NCBI GenBank assembly: GCA_035627955.1
Contig: DASPKU010000006.1
Location: 248,001-312,000, forward strand
Length of the DNA stretch: 64,000 bases
From: Phycisphaerales bacterium
GTDB lineage: Bacteria; Planctomycetota; Phycisphaerae; Phycisphaerales; UBA1924
Direction of reading: 5' to 3'
A model generated the notes under the pieces. That model searched no databases. It saw nothing but the letters and a program-made list of their open reading frames with translations, and was not told the origin of the DNA. How positions within the stretch are numbered: position 1 is the first letter of the stretch; every line of letters begins with the position of its first letter. Of this stretch, positions 9,601-16,748 are shown in pieces. The position numbers and the translations under genes were made by a program.

Positions 9601-9846
9601 GTGGATGTCATCAACGAAGTGGCCTTGGTTACGGCGCTGAAGGCCAACAGCGACGATCAGCCCGCCTTCGGGGCCGCGAGGTGTTGCGGCTGCAAGCATG
9701 TGAAGGACGTACGACGTAGCCACGGACAGTTCGAAGACAGTGCCACCGCCGCCTGTGGCGAAGGGGCTCACAGGCGAGGGAGCAGCTTGAGGGGTCTTGG
9801 CCCGCGTCGCTCTGGTGTGTGCCTTGCCGGCCATCTTGGGGAGCAT
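6571..9846 (-). CDS. STAND NTPase with N-terminal DUF4297/Cap4-like nuclease domain, candidate antiphage protein
   Basis: About 1091 aa from ATG at 9846; TTG 9873 and ATG 9834 are alternatives with no decisive ribosome binding site. Residues about 30-200 look like a DUF4297/Cap4-type PD-(D/E)xK nuclease: TGGGGTVFE, FVDDIHVH and LFLQVKHG supply the E, D and QxK residues. A linker holds KYIPQLFAES. The NTPase follows, with Walker A ANAGRGKTS near 460, Walker B LLIMIDGLNEH near 540 and a following LLSCRAEYFD strand, as in NACHT/STAND proteins. The remaining ~500 residues are helical and would be the sensor. This domain order is known in Avs-type antiphage STAND proteins, which sense viral proteins and cut DNA. 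Lower GC than flanks suggests acquisition. Confidence 0.8.
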   Translation of the reverse strand: MLPKMAGKAHTRATRAKTPQAAPSPVSPFATGGGGTVFELSVATSYVLHMLAAATPRGPEGGLIVAVGLQRRNQGHFVDDIHVHTQDQNRRERLFLQVKHGLSLTKSNLAFESGLRQCWSEFNSPSFHTGVDRIGFAIDVGSASDSVRHFREMTLWAREHDATSFFRQVQKFRSTHAHVELVTHFIRKFTKRIPAQRTVWSFLRSLVIIHFDHGITGGADEANDLDKARSLLPRGSSIAPSVLRDWIYTRCAEVAKAGGLITIPMIKERQPPGLELQLPSEAAAIASSVTLQLKSHQHGQLQREIRSKKYIPQLFAESPRQKDLCRAFTDPRWGLEVLVEALNRQVLTEVDRRLRQVGLSPVGALIDPHLQTPRTLDGVAPLASAIDFRLQQVRAILEECFAEGQTGLETKIPQKTRYRFDEIRYRLRDDAYPARNWVEEQQEWLAFSQARVVFLTANAGRGKTSFLCDLAERVLQPRGIAYFHFTGRDLRAWTGGPLEVFLLQSVFGLRAQNESARVWADLESLARDSGKPLLIMIDGLNEHSDLALLAPAIEQMLVRLNASEWVRVLLSCRAEYFDARFSNLVTYAETSTQVARLSEPVRELSAQQSKDMVWRYFRYFGIEIESVAGGVFEELRSNPLLLRTYCEAYAPVPGCRSAPHPSLTHLHKERLYREFFRRKLDAAESLVPAHAASAASRLRRAVVSIVSAMLDRRDFTSVPLDALPQEHLDGLELLLQEELVLRRDLAPASPLSGDGDVIAFTFDEMRDYCLAEHLAGPLWKQDPQRTSELLTAVLDRHSTCAEGAGRFLFLIGRRENAATLLGALSSFPGFDEVYMDCIFDLEDDAVVPEDVAKVADYFMRGAHEARRVIYGLLGRASVKRFPHLNLSSLFPTLDQLTPDQFKQTIRAAFGDDHWRYRSHERSGFEVLLDRIAADLTSRSCDELREDPGEAQLFLYMLTIPGSKSWGPASDAIAKLRRRCSLFTQSIMAQFLTQGPGYAQAASWGLVGRWAIEGGKIIPPIKELAQRPANTKGLNDDEAKSTESARKKALVELADRNHLTLDKKQVEALWAELGGRPQRWTEFGSILLRMRQ

Positions 9847-9932
9847 ACCAGACCGAAGAAAGCTGCGGCCCAAGTGCGGCCATGTCCCTCCCTGCCGGTC
9901 GGGCTACCTGCTTGGTGATAGAGGGGCGCGGA

Positions 9933-11375
9933 CTACTGCCGCACGATCTCGATCCGGTGCGGGCCCTGCTCAACGGTGGCGCTGGTGGCCTTGCCGCTGG
10001 CGTCGAGCTTGAACTCGATGGGGGCGCCCCAGGGGGTGATGAACCTCGTTTCAGAGAGGGGGGTCATGGCGCCCTCGGGGGCCTTGCCGGGTTTCATGCG
10101 GAGGCGGTCGCCGTCGCGGCGGATCTTGACCGGGGTGCCGGCGTTGGGGTCCTTCCAGTCGCCGACGTAGCGGTCGAGGGTTTCGGCGGAGAGCGTGACG
10201 GCGGGGGGTTTTTGGTTTTGCGGGCCGCCGCCCCCACCAGGACCGCCGGGGCCGCCGGGCTGCTGGCCGGGCGGGGGCACGGTGATGGTCTGCGGCTTGG
10301 GCTGCGGGGTGGGGGGGAGTGAGTCGACGAGCTCGGCCATGCGCTTCCGCATCTTCTCGTCGGGGAGGACGCCCATGCCGCCCTTGAGGTTGTCGAGCAT
10401 GTGCTCGGCCTTGGTGGTGCCGCAGCGCACGGCGGTGACGGCGGGGTGCGCGACGACGTACTTGAGGAAGAACTGGGCCCAGGTCTCGGCGCCGAACTCG
10501 ATGGCCCACTCGGGCAGCTTGGTTTCCGTGGCGCGCTTGAAGATGCGGGCGCGGTCAAAGGGGAAGTAGGCGAAGACGGCGATCTTCTTTTCCTGGGCGA
10601 GGGGCAGGATCTTGTCCTCGAGGCGGCGGTCGCCCACGGAGTAGTCCAGGCCGATGAAGTCGATGGGCAGCTCGCGCATGGCGGTTTCGAGCTTGCCGAA
10701 GGTGTCCGGCGCTCCCGGCGGCGGGTTCATGCCGGGCGGGGGGAGCAGGTCGCTGTAGCCGATGTAGCGGACCTTGCCTTCCTTCTTGAGCTCGCTGAGC
10801 ACGGCGAGGTGCGTGGCGAGGTCAGTGTGCGCGAGCATCTGCGCGCAGTCGATGTGCGGGACGTTGAGGAGCTTGAGCTTGCTCTCGACCTGGGCGCGGA
10901 TGGCGTCGGGGCTTGGCTTGGGCGGCGGGCCGTCGTGGCCGGGGAGCGTGGGGGCGTGGACCCAGACCGGCGTGGTCCAGAAGAACTTATTTTGGATGCC
11001 CAGCTCGTTGGCGGCCTTGGCGGCGGCGGTCTCGCCCGCGGGGCCGCCGTGCATGACGTCAACGACCTTGCCGCCGTGGTCGAGGAAGGTCTGGAACACG
11101 GGCTTGAGGACGGTGTGGTCGGTCGAGTCCTGCGGGGGTTTTAAGGCGCGGGCGCCGAAGGAGATGACTGGGAGCTTCTCGCCGGTCTTTGGGATGGTGC
11201 GCTCGATGAGGGCGTGGCGCTTTTCCATCGGGCCGCCGCCGCCCTTTGTTCCCTCTTGAGTTGAGACCCCGAGTTTGGCGAGGAGGGCGGGGGTGAGGGC
11301 GAGGGAGGCGCCGGCGCTCAGGGAGAGGGCGAGGGCGTTGCGGCGCGAGAGGTTGCGGTCTCCCGGGGTCTGCAT
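9933..11375 (-). CDS. TAT-exported aldo/keto reductase family protein with C-terminal beta domain
   Basis: 480 aa from ATG at 11375, with AGGAG seven bases upstream; the open frame continues further but that part is not coding. Twin-Arg signal LSRRNALALSLSAGASLALTPALLA. The central part is an AKR TIM barrel: FGARALKPPQ, IDCAQMLAHTDL, KEGKVRYIGYSD, KIAVFAYFPFDRARIF. The usual catalytic tetrad is not clearly conserved. A Pro/Gly-rich linker leads to a C-terminal module (ETLDRYVGDWKD, then GDRLRMKPG) resembling the small beta domain found at the end of some beta-lactamase-like proteins. It is paralogous to the next gene upstream. Likely a periplasmic oxidoreductase; substrate unknown. Confidence 0.8.
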   Translation of the reverse strand: MQTPGDRNLSRRNALALSLSAGASLALTPALLAKLGVSTQEGTKGGGGPMEKRHALIERTIPKTGEKLPVISFGARALKPPQDSTDHTVLKPVFQTFLDHGGKVVDVMHGGPAGETAAAKAANELGIQNKFFWTTPVWVHAPTLPGHDGPPPKPSPDAIRAQVESKLKLLNVPHIDCAQMLAHTDLATHLAVLSELKKEGKVRYIGYSDLLPPPGMNPPPGAPDTFGKLETAMRELPIDFIGLDYSVGDRRLEDKILPLAQEKKIAVFAYFPFDRARIFKRATETKLPEWAIEFGAETWAQFFLKYVVAHPAVTAVRCGTTKAEHMLDNLKGGMGVLPDEKMRKRMAELVDSLPPTPQPKPQTITVPPPGQQPGGPGGPGGGGGPQNQKPPAVTLSAETLDRYVGDWKDPNAGTPVKIRRDGDRLRMKPGKAPEGAMTPLSETRFITPWGAPIEFKLDASGKATSATVEQGPHRIEIVRQ

Positions 11376-11522
11376 GTCGAGCTCCTTTGAGTGTGTATCA
11401 GCGGAGAAGCGTGCGGTCGAAGGACGGCGCGAGTGCGCAGGGCAGAGTGGGGGAGTTGGACGCACGGGGTGAAACGAGGTTCCGGAAATTCGAGAGGTGC
11501 GCGCGACCGAAGCAAAGACGAA

Positions 11523-11575
11523 ATCGAACGCGGAGTAGGCGGAGTGTGGCGGAGTTGCGCGGAGTTGAAAGCGTG
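11523..11575. repeat. GCGGAGT-type low-complexity repeat, left arm
   Basis: Degenerate GCGGAGT units (GCGGAGTAGGCGGAGTGTGG and onward) between the two aldo/keto reductase genes. It is in inverse orientation to the repeat at 11787-11890. The 526-nt gap 11376-11901 holds these arms and the hairpin element at 11640, and no convincing gene. Confidence 0.6.
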
Positions 11576-11639
11576 TGGGCGTGCGCGCATGCGAACAACG
11601 AGCACCCCGCTGGGGTGCGGAACATGCGCGTGGCGTGTA

Positions 11640-11706
11640 CCGGGGGTGGCGCTCGGCGAAGCGCCTCGCTTCACCCCCGGCTACTGACTTCCAGGCCTAC
11701 GGCCTG
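11640..11706. repeat. Nested inverted-repeat element
   Basis: CCGGGGGTG (11640-11648) pairs with CACCCCCGG (11672-11680), and GGCGCT pairs with AGCGCC inside the loop. A second small hairpin follows (CAGGCC..GGCCTG). From memory, elements with a CACCCCCGGCTACT core are dispersed in planctomycete and other genomes. Confidence 0.6.
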
Positions 11707-11786
11707 AGAGAGAAAGGCACAGTGGTCTGCCCAGTGCGGCAGGTCACTGGCTCGGCGTTGCTCAAAGGAGATCCTCTCTGCTGGCT

Positions 11787-11890
11787 CGGCTCCTCTCCGC
11801 GTGACTCCGCTCCTCTCCGCAAACTCCGCGTTCGATTTGATCTTCTCTGTTTGTCTCTGTCCTGCTTCGTGGCCTCTGTGTTCGGTTCGA
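11787..11890. repeat. CTCCGC / CTCTGT low-complexity repeat, right arm
   Basis: CTCCGCGTGACTCCGCTCC units pass into TCTCTGTTTGTCTCTGTCC units. This joins in one element the two unit types seen separately at 713-816 and 1337-1392. Confidence 0.6.
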
Positions 11891-11901
11891 ATGCCTTGGA
11901 T

Positions 11902-12972
11902 CTACTTACGAGCAGGGGCGGGGCCCGGCCCAGGACCGGGGCCAGCGGGCGCGGGGGCTTGGGGGTCGGGCGGGAGCGCATCCACCAGTTCGACGATTCG
12001 CTTGCGCGTCGCCTCGTCGGGCAGCTTGCCCACGCCGCCCTGCAGGTTGTCGAGCATGTGCGCGGGTTTAGTAGTGCCGGCGCGCACGGCCGTGATCGCG
12101 GGGTGGCTGATGATGAACTTGAGGAAGAACTGGGCCCAGGTCTTGGCATCGAACTCCGCGGCCCATTCCGGCAGCTTCGCGTCGCCCACGCGGCGGAAGA
12201 GGCTGCTCGTCACAACGCCGCCGGGGCCGATGTTGCCGCCGAAGGGGAAGTACGCGAGCACGCCCATCTTGCGTTCCAGCGCGAGCGGCAGGATGGTCTC
12301 CTCCACCTTGCGGCTGTCAGGCGTGTAGCGGATGCCCACGAAGTCGATGGTTTCCTTGCGCATCACGGCCTCGAGCTGCGGGAGCTGCTGGTCGAAGCCG
12401 GCCTGCACGCCGATGTAACGGAGGCGGCCCTGCTTCTTGAGGTCCTTGAGGAGCTCGAGGTGTGAGGGCGGGGCGCTGACGTGGACCTGGATGAGGTCGA
12501 TCTTCGGGAGTTTCAGGCGCTCGAAGGAGGCTTCGATCGAGGCCTTGAGGCGGTCGGTGCCGGGCTGCGGCGGGCCGGGCACGGTGCCGCGGAGGGACCA
12601 GAAGATTCTGTCGTGGACGCCGAGCTCGACCGCCGCCGCGGCGGCGGCCTTCTCGCCGGTGCCGAGGGTGTCGTGCACGGTGTCGACGAGCTTGCCGCCG
12701 TGGTCGATGAGGGTCTTAAGGACCTCCTTGAAGGCCTCGTGGTCCACTTTGTCAGGGCCGCGGCCCAGGCCGATGACGGGGAGGAGCTCGCCGGAGGAGG
12801 GAATGGCGCGCTGGAGGAGTTTGAGCTTGGGGGTGGGTTGAGAAGTGGGCTGCTTCCCGTCCTGTCGGAGCGCGGCGAGCAGCGCGGGCGTGAGCGCGAG
12901 CGTCGCACCGGCGCTGAGGGAGAGTGCGAGCGCCTGGCGGCGCGAGACGGTGCGGTCACCCCATGTATGCAT
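11902..12972 (-). CDS. TAT-exported aldo/keto reductase family protein
   Basis: 356 aa from ATG at 12972, behind GGAGGAG. Twin-Arg signal VSRRQALALSLSAGATLALTPALLA is nearly the same as in the neighbouring paralogue. The barrel shows LPVIGLGRGPDKVD, KLPKIDLIQVHVSAP, KKQGRLRYIGVQAG and KMGVLAYFPFGG. It lacks the C-terminal beta extension of the paralogue and ends in a Pro/Gly-rich tail. Probably a tandem duplicate separated later by the repeat-filled gap 11376-11901. Exported oxidoreductase of unknown substrate. Confidence 0.8.
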   Translation of the reverse strand: MHTWGDRTVSRRQALALSLSAGATLALTPALLAALRQDGKQPTSQPTPKLKLLQRAIPSSGELLPVIGLGRGPDKVDHEAFKEVLKTLIDHGGKLVDTVHDTLGTGEKAAAAAAVELGVHDRIFWSLRGTVPGPPQPGTDRLKASIEASFERLKLPKIDLIQVHVSAPPSHLELLKDLKKQGRLRYIGVQAGFDQQLPQLEAVMRKETIDFVGIRYTPDSRKVEETILPLALERKMGVLAYFPFGGNIGPGGVVTSSLFRRVGDAKLPEWAAEFDAKTWAQFFLKFIISHPAITAVRAGTTKPAHMLDNLQGGVGKLPDEATRKRIVELVDALPPDPQAPAPAGPGPGPGPAPARK

Positions 12973-13045
12973 TGAGAGCTCCTCCGGGCGACCCCCGGGA
13001 GCACGGTCGCCACGAAGGAGGGATGCGGGTCGCGCCGTTCTCCGC

Positions 13046-13083
13046 CAAAAAGACACTGACCTGCTTTGGGCGGCAGGTCAGTG
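13046..13083 (-). terminator. Rho-independent terminator of the acyl-CoA dehydrogenase gene
   Basis: Perfect 11-bp stem CACTGACCTGC / GCAGGTCAGTG around an 8-nt loop. On the minus strand it is followed by TCTTTTT. It lies about 100 nt after the dehydrogenase stop and before the aldo/keto reductase start at 12972. Confidence 0.8.
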
Positions 13084-13112
13084 GGGCAGGACGGGGTTGC
13101 ACTTGCCGAGGA

Positions 13113-13205
13113 GGCACACCGGTCAGGAGACCGGTGCCACCAAAGGCATACCGGTCAGGAGACCGGTGCCACCGAAGGCACACCGGTCAGGAGACCGGTG
13201 CCACC
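13113..13205. repeat. Three tandem 32-bp palindromic units
   Basis: Units start at 13113, 13145 and 13177 and are nearly identical. Each contains the hairpin ACCGGTC-AGGA-GACCGGT followed by GCCACC. There is no unique spacer between units, so this is a REP-like cluster and not a CRISPR array. The last codons of the neighbouring dehydrogenase lie within the third unit. Confidence 0.85.
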
Positions 13206-15193
13206 TGCTGCTGCTTGAGGGCGGAGCCGCCGGGGAACTGCTTGATGCCCTCCTGGCGGGCGGGGCGGCCGGTGCCCTTGGCGGTGGGGGACTTTTCGGG
13301 GACCACGAACTGGTCGTTGGGGAGGGTGTCGGAGTGCTTGATGGCGGCGGCCGCCGCGACCAGCATGGTGTCGTCGGGGTTCTCGTAGAGGGCGCGGAAG
13401 TTGGTGTGGATGGCGACCTCGGCGAGGTCGAAGAAGTGCAGGGCCGCGGCGCGGTCGCGCTCGAACTCGGGGGTCATGTTGACCGAGCCACTGACCCCGC
13501 CGCCGTGCCGTTGCATGTCGGCGTCCAGCTTGGAGAGCGTGCAGCACCAGGCGTGGAGCATGATGGCGGCGTCGGCGAGGCGGGCCTGCACGACCTGGCG
13601 GGTGATCATGGCCTCGCGGTAGCGCTTGCATGCCTGCTTGTACTGGTGGCTGAAGTCGCGGATCATGGCCGTGAGGCGGTCGGCCTGGGGGCGGAGCGTG
13701 GCGGACTTGATGCCGTTGAGGGCGGGGGCCTTGCGGCGCAGGCCCAGGAAGAGCTCGAGGCCCAGGGGGATGGCCGCGCGGGCGATGGTGGGGTTCAAAC
13801 CGTTCTTCATGATGCGGCCAATATTGCCGCCGAAGGACTGGTCGGCGTCCCAGCCCACCGCGCCCTGCACGCCCAGCATGCTCTCCAGCAGCTTCTTGCC
13901 GCCGTAGGCCCACACGAAGGACTGCATGACCTCGTTGGCGCCCTCGACGATGAGGTTGATGCGCGAGTCGCGGAAGACCCGCTCGACCTCGTTCTCGCTC
14001 ATGTAGCCCTCGCCGCCCATGATCTGCAGGCCGTCGTTGACGACCCGCCAGCCGAACTCGGAGCAGAAGACCTTGCAGATGGCCGTCTCGACCATGATGT
14101 CCTCGTCGTGGCGGTCGAGCATGCCGGTGGTCATGTAGAGCACCGCGTCCATGGCGTAGTCGTACGCGGCCATGCGGGCGAGCTGCTGCTGCACGAGCTC
14201 GAAGTCAGAGAGCGGGCGGCCGAACTGGTAGCGGGTGCGCGACCACTTGGTGGCCTGATCACGCACGCGGCGTGCACCTCCGAGCATGCCGGCGGAGAGG
14301 GTGCAGCGGCCGTAGTTGAGGCAGGTGAGCGCGACGTTTAAACCCTTGCCCTCCTGGAAGAGGAGGTTGGCCTTGGGGACCTTGACGTTGGTGAAGCGGA
14401 TGCGGGCCTGCCAGGTGCCGCGGATTCCGCACTTGCTGCGGTTCTTCTGGAAGATGTCGACGCCCTCCATGTCTGGCGTGCAGACCAGGGCGGTGACCTT
14501 GTCCTTGCCGTCGGCCATCTTCTGCTTGGCCATGACGGTGAACATGCCGGAGAGGGCGCCGGAGGTGGCCCACTTCTTCTCGCCGTTGATGATGTAGAAC
14601 TCGCCGTCGGCTGTCTTCTCGCAGCGGGTCTCCTGGCCGCCGGCGTCGCAGCCGACGTTGGGCTCGGAGAGGCAGAAGGCGGAGAGCCAGTCCTTGGCGA
14701 GGTGGGGGAGCCAGCGGGCCTTCTGCTCGTCGGTGCCGTAGAGCATGACCGCCTTGCAGCCGATGGACTGGTGGGCGGAGACCATCACGGCGGTGGAGCC
14801 GCAGGACATGCCGATGCGCTCGAGCACGCGGTTGTAGCTGGTGATGCCCAGGCCCAGGCCGCCGTGCTCCTTGGGGATCGTCATGCCCAGCACGCCCAGA
14901 TCAAAGAGCCGCTTGATGACCCACTGGGGGATCTCCTGCTCCTGGTCGATCAGGGTGCTGGGGTGCTCGGTGCGGAGGTAGTGGTCCAGGCGCGCGAGCA
15001 GCTTGTCGCACTCCTCCTTCTCGGAGGCGGTCTGCTGGGGGTAGGGGAAGCAGAGGTCCTCGCGGAGGTTGCCCCAGAAGAGGTTCTTGACAAAGCCCAT
15101 GGACGTCGGCTCGGGGCCGAGCAGGGCTTCCGCGTCCTCGATCATCTTCTTGTCGGTGTCGGAAACGCCCTTGAGGTTCTTGAGGTCGGCCAT
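13187..15193 (-). CDS. Acyl-CoA dehydrogenase, very-long-chain type
   Basis: 668 aa. Catalyses the FAD-dependent first step of fatty-acid beta-oxidation. Shows the ACAD fold with ITIPKEHGGLG-like GMTIPKEHGGLGLG, FCLSEPNVGCDAGG and GEKKWATSGALSG (flavin and substrate loop), RTRYQFGRPLSDFELVQQQLARMA, IMGGEGYMSENEVERVFRDSR and IVEGANEVMQSF. An extra C-terminal helical domain of about 200 residues makes it resemble the VLCAD/ACAD9 class and not the 380-aa short forms. The final residues VAPVS are read from a palindromic repeat unit, so the stop was probably supplied by repeat insertion. An enoyl-CoA hydratase gene lies upstream on the same strand. Confidence 0.9.
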   Translation of the reverse strand: MADLKNLKGVSDTDKKMIEDAEALLGPEPTSMGFVKNLFWGNLREDLCFPYPQQTASEKEECDKLLARLDHYLRTEHPSTLIDQEQEIPQWVIKRLFDLGVLGMTIPKEHGGLGLGITSYNRVLERIGMSCGSTAVMVSAHQSIGCKAVMLYGTDEQKARWLPHLAKDWLSAFCLSEPNVGCDAGGQETRCEKTADGEFYIINGEKKWATSGALSGMFTVMAKQKMADGKDKVTALVCTPDMEGVDIFQKNRSKCGIRGTWQARIRFTNVKVPKANLLFQEGKGLNVALTCLNYGRCTLSAGMLGGARRVRDQATKWSRTRYQFGRPLSDFELVQQQLARMAAYDYAMDAVLYMTTGMLDRHDEDIMVETAICKVFCSEFGWRVVNDGLQIMGGEGYMSENEVERVFRDSRINLIVEGANEVMQSFVWAYGGKKLLESMLGVQGAVGWDADQSFGGNIGRIMKNGLNPTIARAAIPLGLELFLGLRRKAPALNGIKSATLRPQADRLTAMIRDFSHQYKQACKRYREAMITRQVVQARLADAAIMLHAWCCTLSKLDADMQRHGGGVSGSVNMTPEFERDRAAALHFFDLAEVAIHTNFRALYENPDDTMLVAAAAAIKHSDTLPNDQFVVPEKSPTAKGTGRPARQEGIKQFPGGSALKQQQVAPVS

Positions 15194-15317
15194 GGGTGGG
15201 GCTCGGAGGGGGTGAGTGGGTGGTGGGATGAGGGGGTGAGTACGTGTTCTTGAGAGGGTGAGACGGTGATTCGGTGAGACCGTGAGGGGCGGCTGATCTC
15301 TCTTCCGTTCTGATCCT

Positions 15318-15375
15318 GCCTTTGTCTTCTCTGTGGCCCTCTGTGCGCCTCTGTGTCTCTGTGGAGAATGCCTTT
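15318..15375. repeat. CTCTGTG-type interspersed repeat
   Basis: CTTCTCTGTGGCCCTCTGTG, then CGCCTCTGTGTCTCTGTGG, between the dehydrogenase and hydratase genes. Same unit type as 1337-1392 and 11787-11890. Confidence 0.55.
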
Positions 15376-15379
15376 GGTT

Positions 15380-16282
15380 CTACTTCTTCGCTGACTTCGC
15401 GAAGAACGCGGCGATGGCTTCCTTCGCGGGGGGCAGGTTGCGGAGGCGGATGAGCTGGCGGCGTTCGACGGCGAGGGCGGCGTCGTAGCCGCGGAGCAGG
15501 CCCTCGTTCACGGCTTCGGCGACGGCCTTGCCGGGTTCAGTTGTTTGGAGCTCGGCGCGGGTGGCGTCGAGGGCGGCGATGACCGTCGGTGAACAGTTCG
15601 GCCGACCGATCCATCGCGACGGAGCGCCGTCACGCCTGGTGTTGAAGTGGCTGTAATCCATCACCCAGTTCTTCGCCGTGGTCAGCAGCTCGCGGGGAGA
15701 GGGTGCGACCGCGTCGAACAGGCAGCCGTGCTTGACAGCCTCGTCGAACATGAGCGTGCTGCCCGTCGCGGTCCGGCGGAGCGCATCCGCGGCGTCCATC
15801 CGGGCGGGCAACAGGTTCGTGCCGCCCCAGCCGGGGCAGATCTTGAGGCCGGCCTCGGGAAGACCGACTGGGTAGGGCTTCCCAGTGAAGGGTGGTGCGC
15901 CGATCAACCCGTCGCAGTGCATGGCCAGCTCAAGGCCGCCGCCCAGGGCCGCGCCGTTGATTGCCGCGGCGGTTTGGAATGGCAGGTCGGCGACCATCTG
16001 GAACACGCGGCTGCCGTACTGGAGGTACTTGTCGAGCGCGGCGTCGTCCAGGTCCATGATGGACTTGAGGTCGGCGCCGGCGACGAAGACGCGTTCGGAG
16101 GCGGAGGCGATGACGAGGCCCACGAGGCCGCGGGGGAGGGTGCGGAGCGTGGTTTCGAGGCGCTGGAAGACCTCAAGCTCGAGGACGACCACTGGCTTGC
16201 CGGGCTGCTCGAGGGTGAGCGTGGCGATGCCGGCGTGCGGGCCGTCCTGGTCAACGTGGAGCGGGAGCGGAGTAGCCGTCAT
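15380..16282 (-). CDS. Enoyl-CoA hydratase/isomerase family protein
   Basis: 300 aa of the crotonase fold: GLVIASASERVFVAGADLKSIMDLDD supplies the first oxyanion-hole segment, and AAINGAALGGGLELAMHCDGLIG the second. LPEAGLKICPGWGGTNLLP matches the family LPE..LG..PG.GG.Q pattern. The protein continues into a longer C-terminal helical region (VERRQLIRLRNLPPAKEAI). Expected to hydrate enoyl-CoA in beta-oxidation, consistent with the acyl-CoA dehydrogenase gene downstream on the same strand. The exact reaction cannot be fixed from sequence alone. Confidence 0.88.
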   Translation of the reverse strand: MTATPLPLHVDQDGPHAGIATLTLEQPGKPVVVLELEVFQRLETTLRTLPRGLVGLVIASASERVFVAGADLKSIMDLDDAALDKYLQYGSRVFQMVADLPFQTAAAINGAALGGGLELAMHCDGLIGAPPFTGKPYPVGLPEAGLKICPGWGGTNLLPARMDAADALRRTATGSTLMFDEAVKHGCLFDAVAPSPRELLTTAKNWVMDYSHFNTRRDGAPSRWIGRPNCSPTVIAALDATRAELQTTEPGKAVAEAVNEGLLRGYDAALAVERRQLIRLRNLPPAKEAIAAFFAKSAKK

Positions 16283-16399
16283 GCGTGGATCGAGACCCCT
16301 GTGGGAGCCGGAGTTGGCTTCCAGTCGGATGGTAGCAGGGAACGGGGTGATTTTCGGCGTGGAAGGTGGGGGGTGAGGGGGATACTGTTGGCCTCTGCC

Positions 16400-16483
16400 G
16401 CGGGCGTGGCGGAATTGGCAGACGCGCTAGATTCAGGTTCTAGTGGGGTCACACCCGTGGAGGTTCAAGTCCTCTCGCCCGCA
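16400..16483 (+). tRNA. tRNA-Leu (anticodon CAG)
   Basis: 84-nt class II tRNA. The acceptor stem GCGGGCG pairs with CGCCCGC, with discriminator A. Anticodon stem CTAGA/TCTAG encloses TTCAGGT, giving anticodon CAG. There is a long variable arm and a GGTTCAAGTC T-loop. The CCA end is not encoded. Confidence 0.95.
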
Positions 16484-16487
16484 TTGG

Positions 16488-16524
16488 GGCCCGGCTCGCA
16501 GGAGCCGGGCCTTGTTCGTTTTGA
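16488..16524 (+). terminator. Terminator after tRNA-Leu
   Basis: Perfect 10-bp stem GGCCCGGCTC / GAGCCGGGCC with a 4-nt loop, followed by TTGTTCGTTTT. A second hairpin, GCCCGTCTC/GAGACGGGT, follows at about 16529-16549. Confidence 0.85.
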
Positions 16525-16748
16525 GGTAGCCCGTCTCTCCGAGACGGGTCTCCGTTGCGAGGGGCCGGGGGAAGGTCGGGTTGAAGAGAGGCATCGGGGC
16601 ACGCGGCATCAAGGGATCGAGGCGGGTGAGGGCGGTCCCCTGATTGCGTGCTGACTCCTTGTGGGTCCGGTGTCACTCCATAGCGACGAAGACGTCGCCA
16701 TGGCCCCCAAGAGTCGTCATGGCACGCGGTCGGTACACTCGCGCAGGA

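Noticed and set aside
13113-13205. Three regular units suggesting a short CRISPR array
   Set aside because: Units are contiguous and almost identical with no unique spacers, and each is a hairpin.
12845-14341. 498-aa plus-strand reading frame opposite the acyl-CoA dehydrogenase
   Set aside because: Antisense to a clear enzyme gene; Gly/Ala/Val-biased sequence without motifs.
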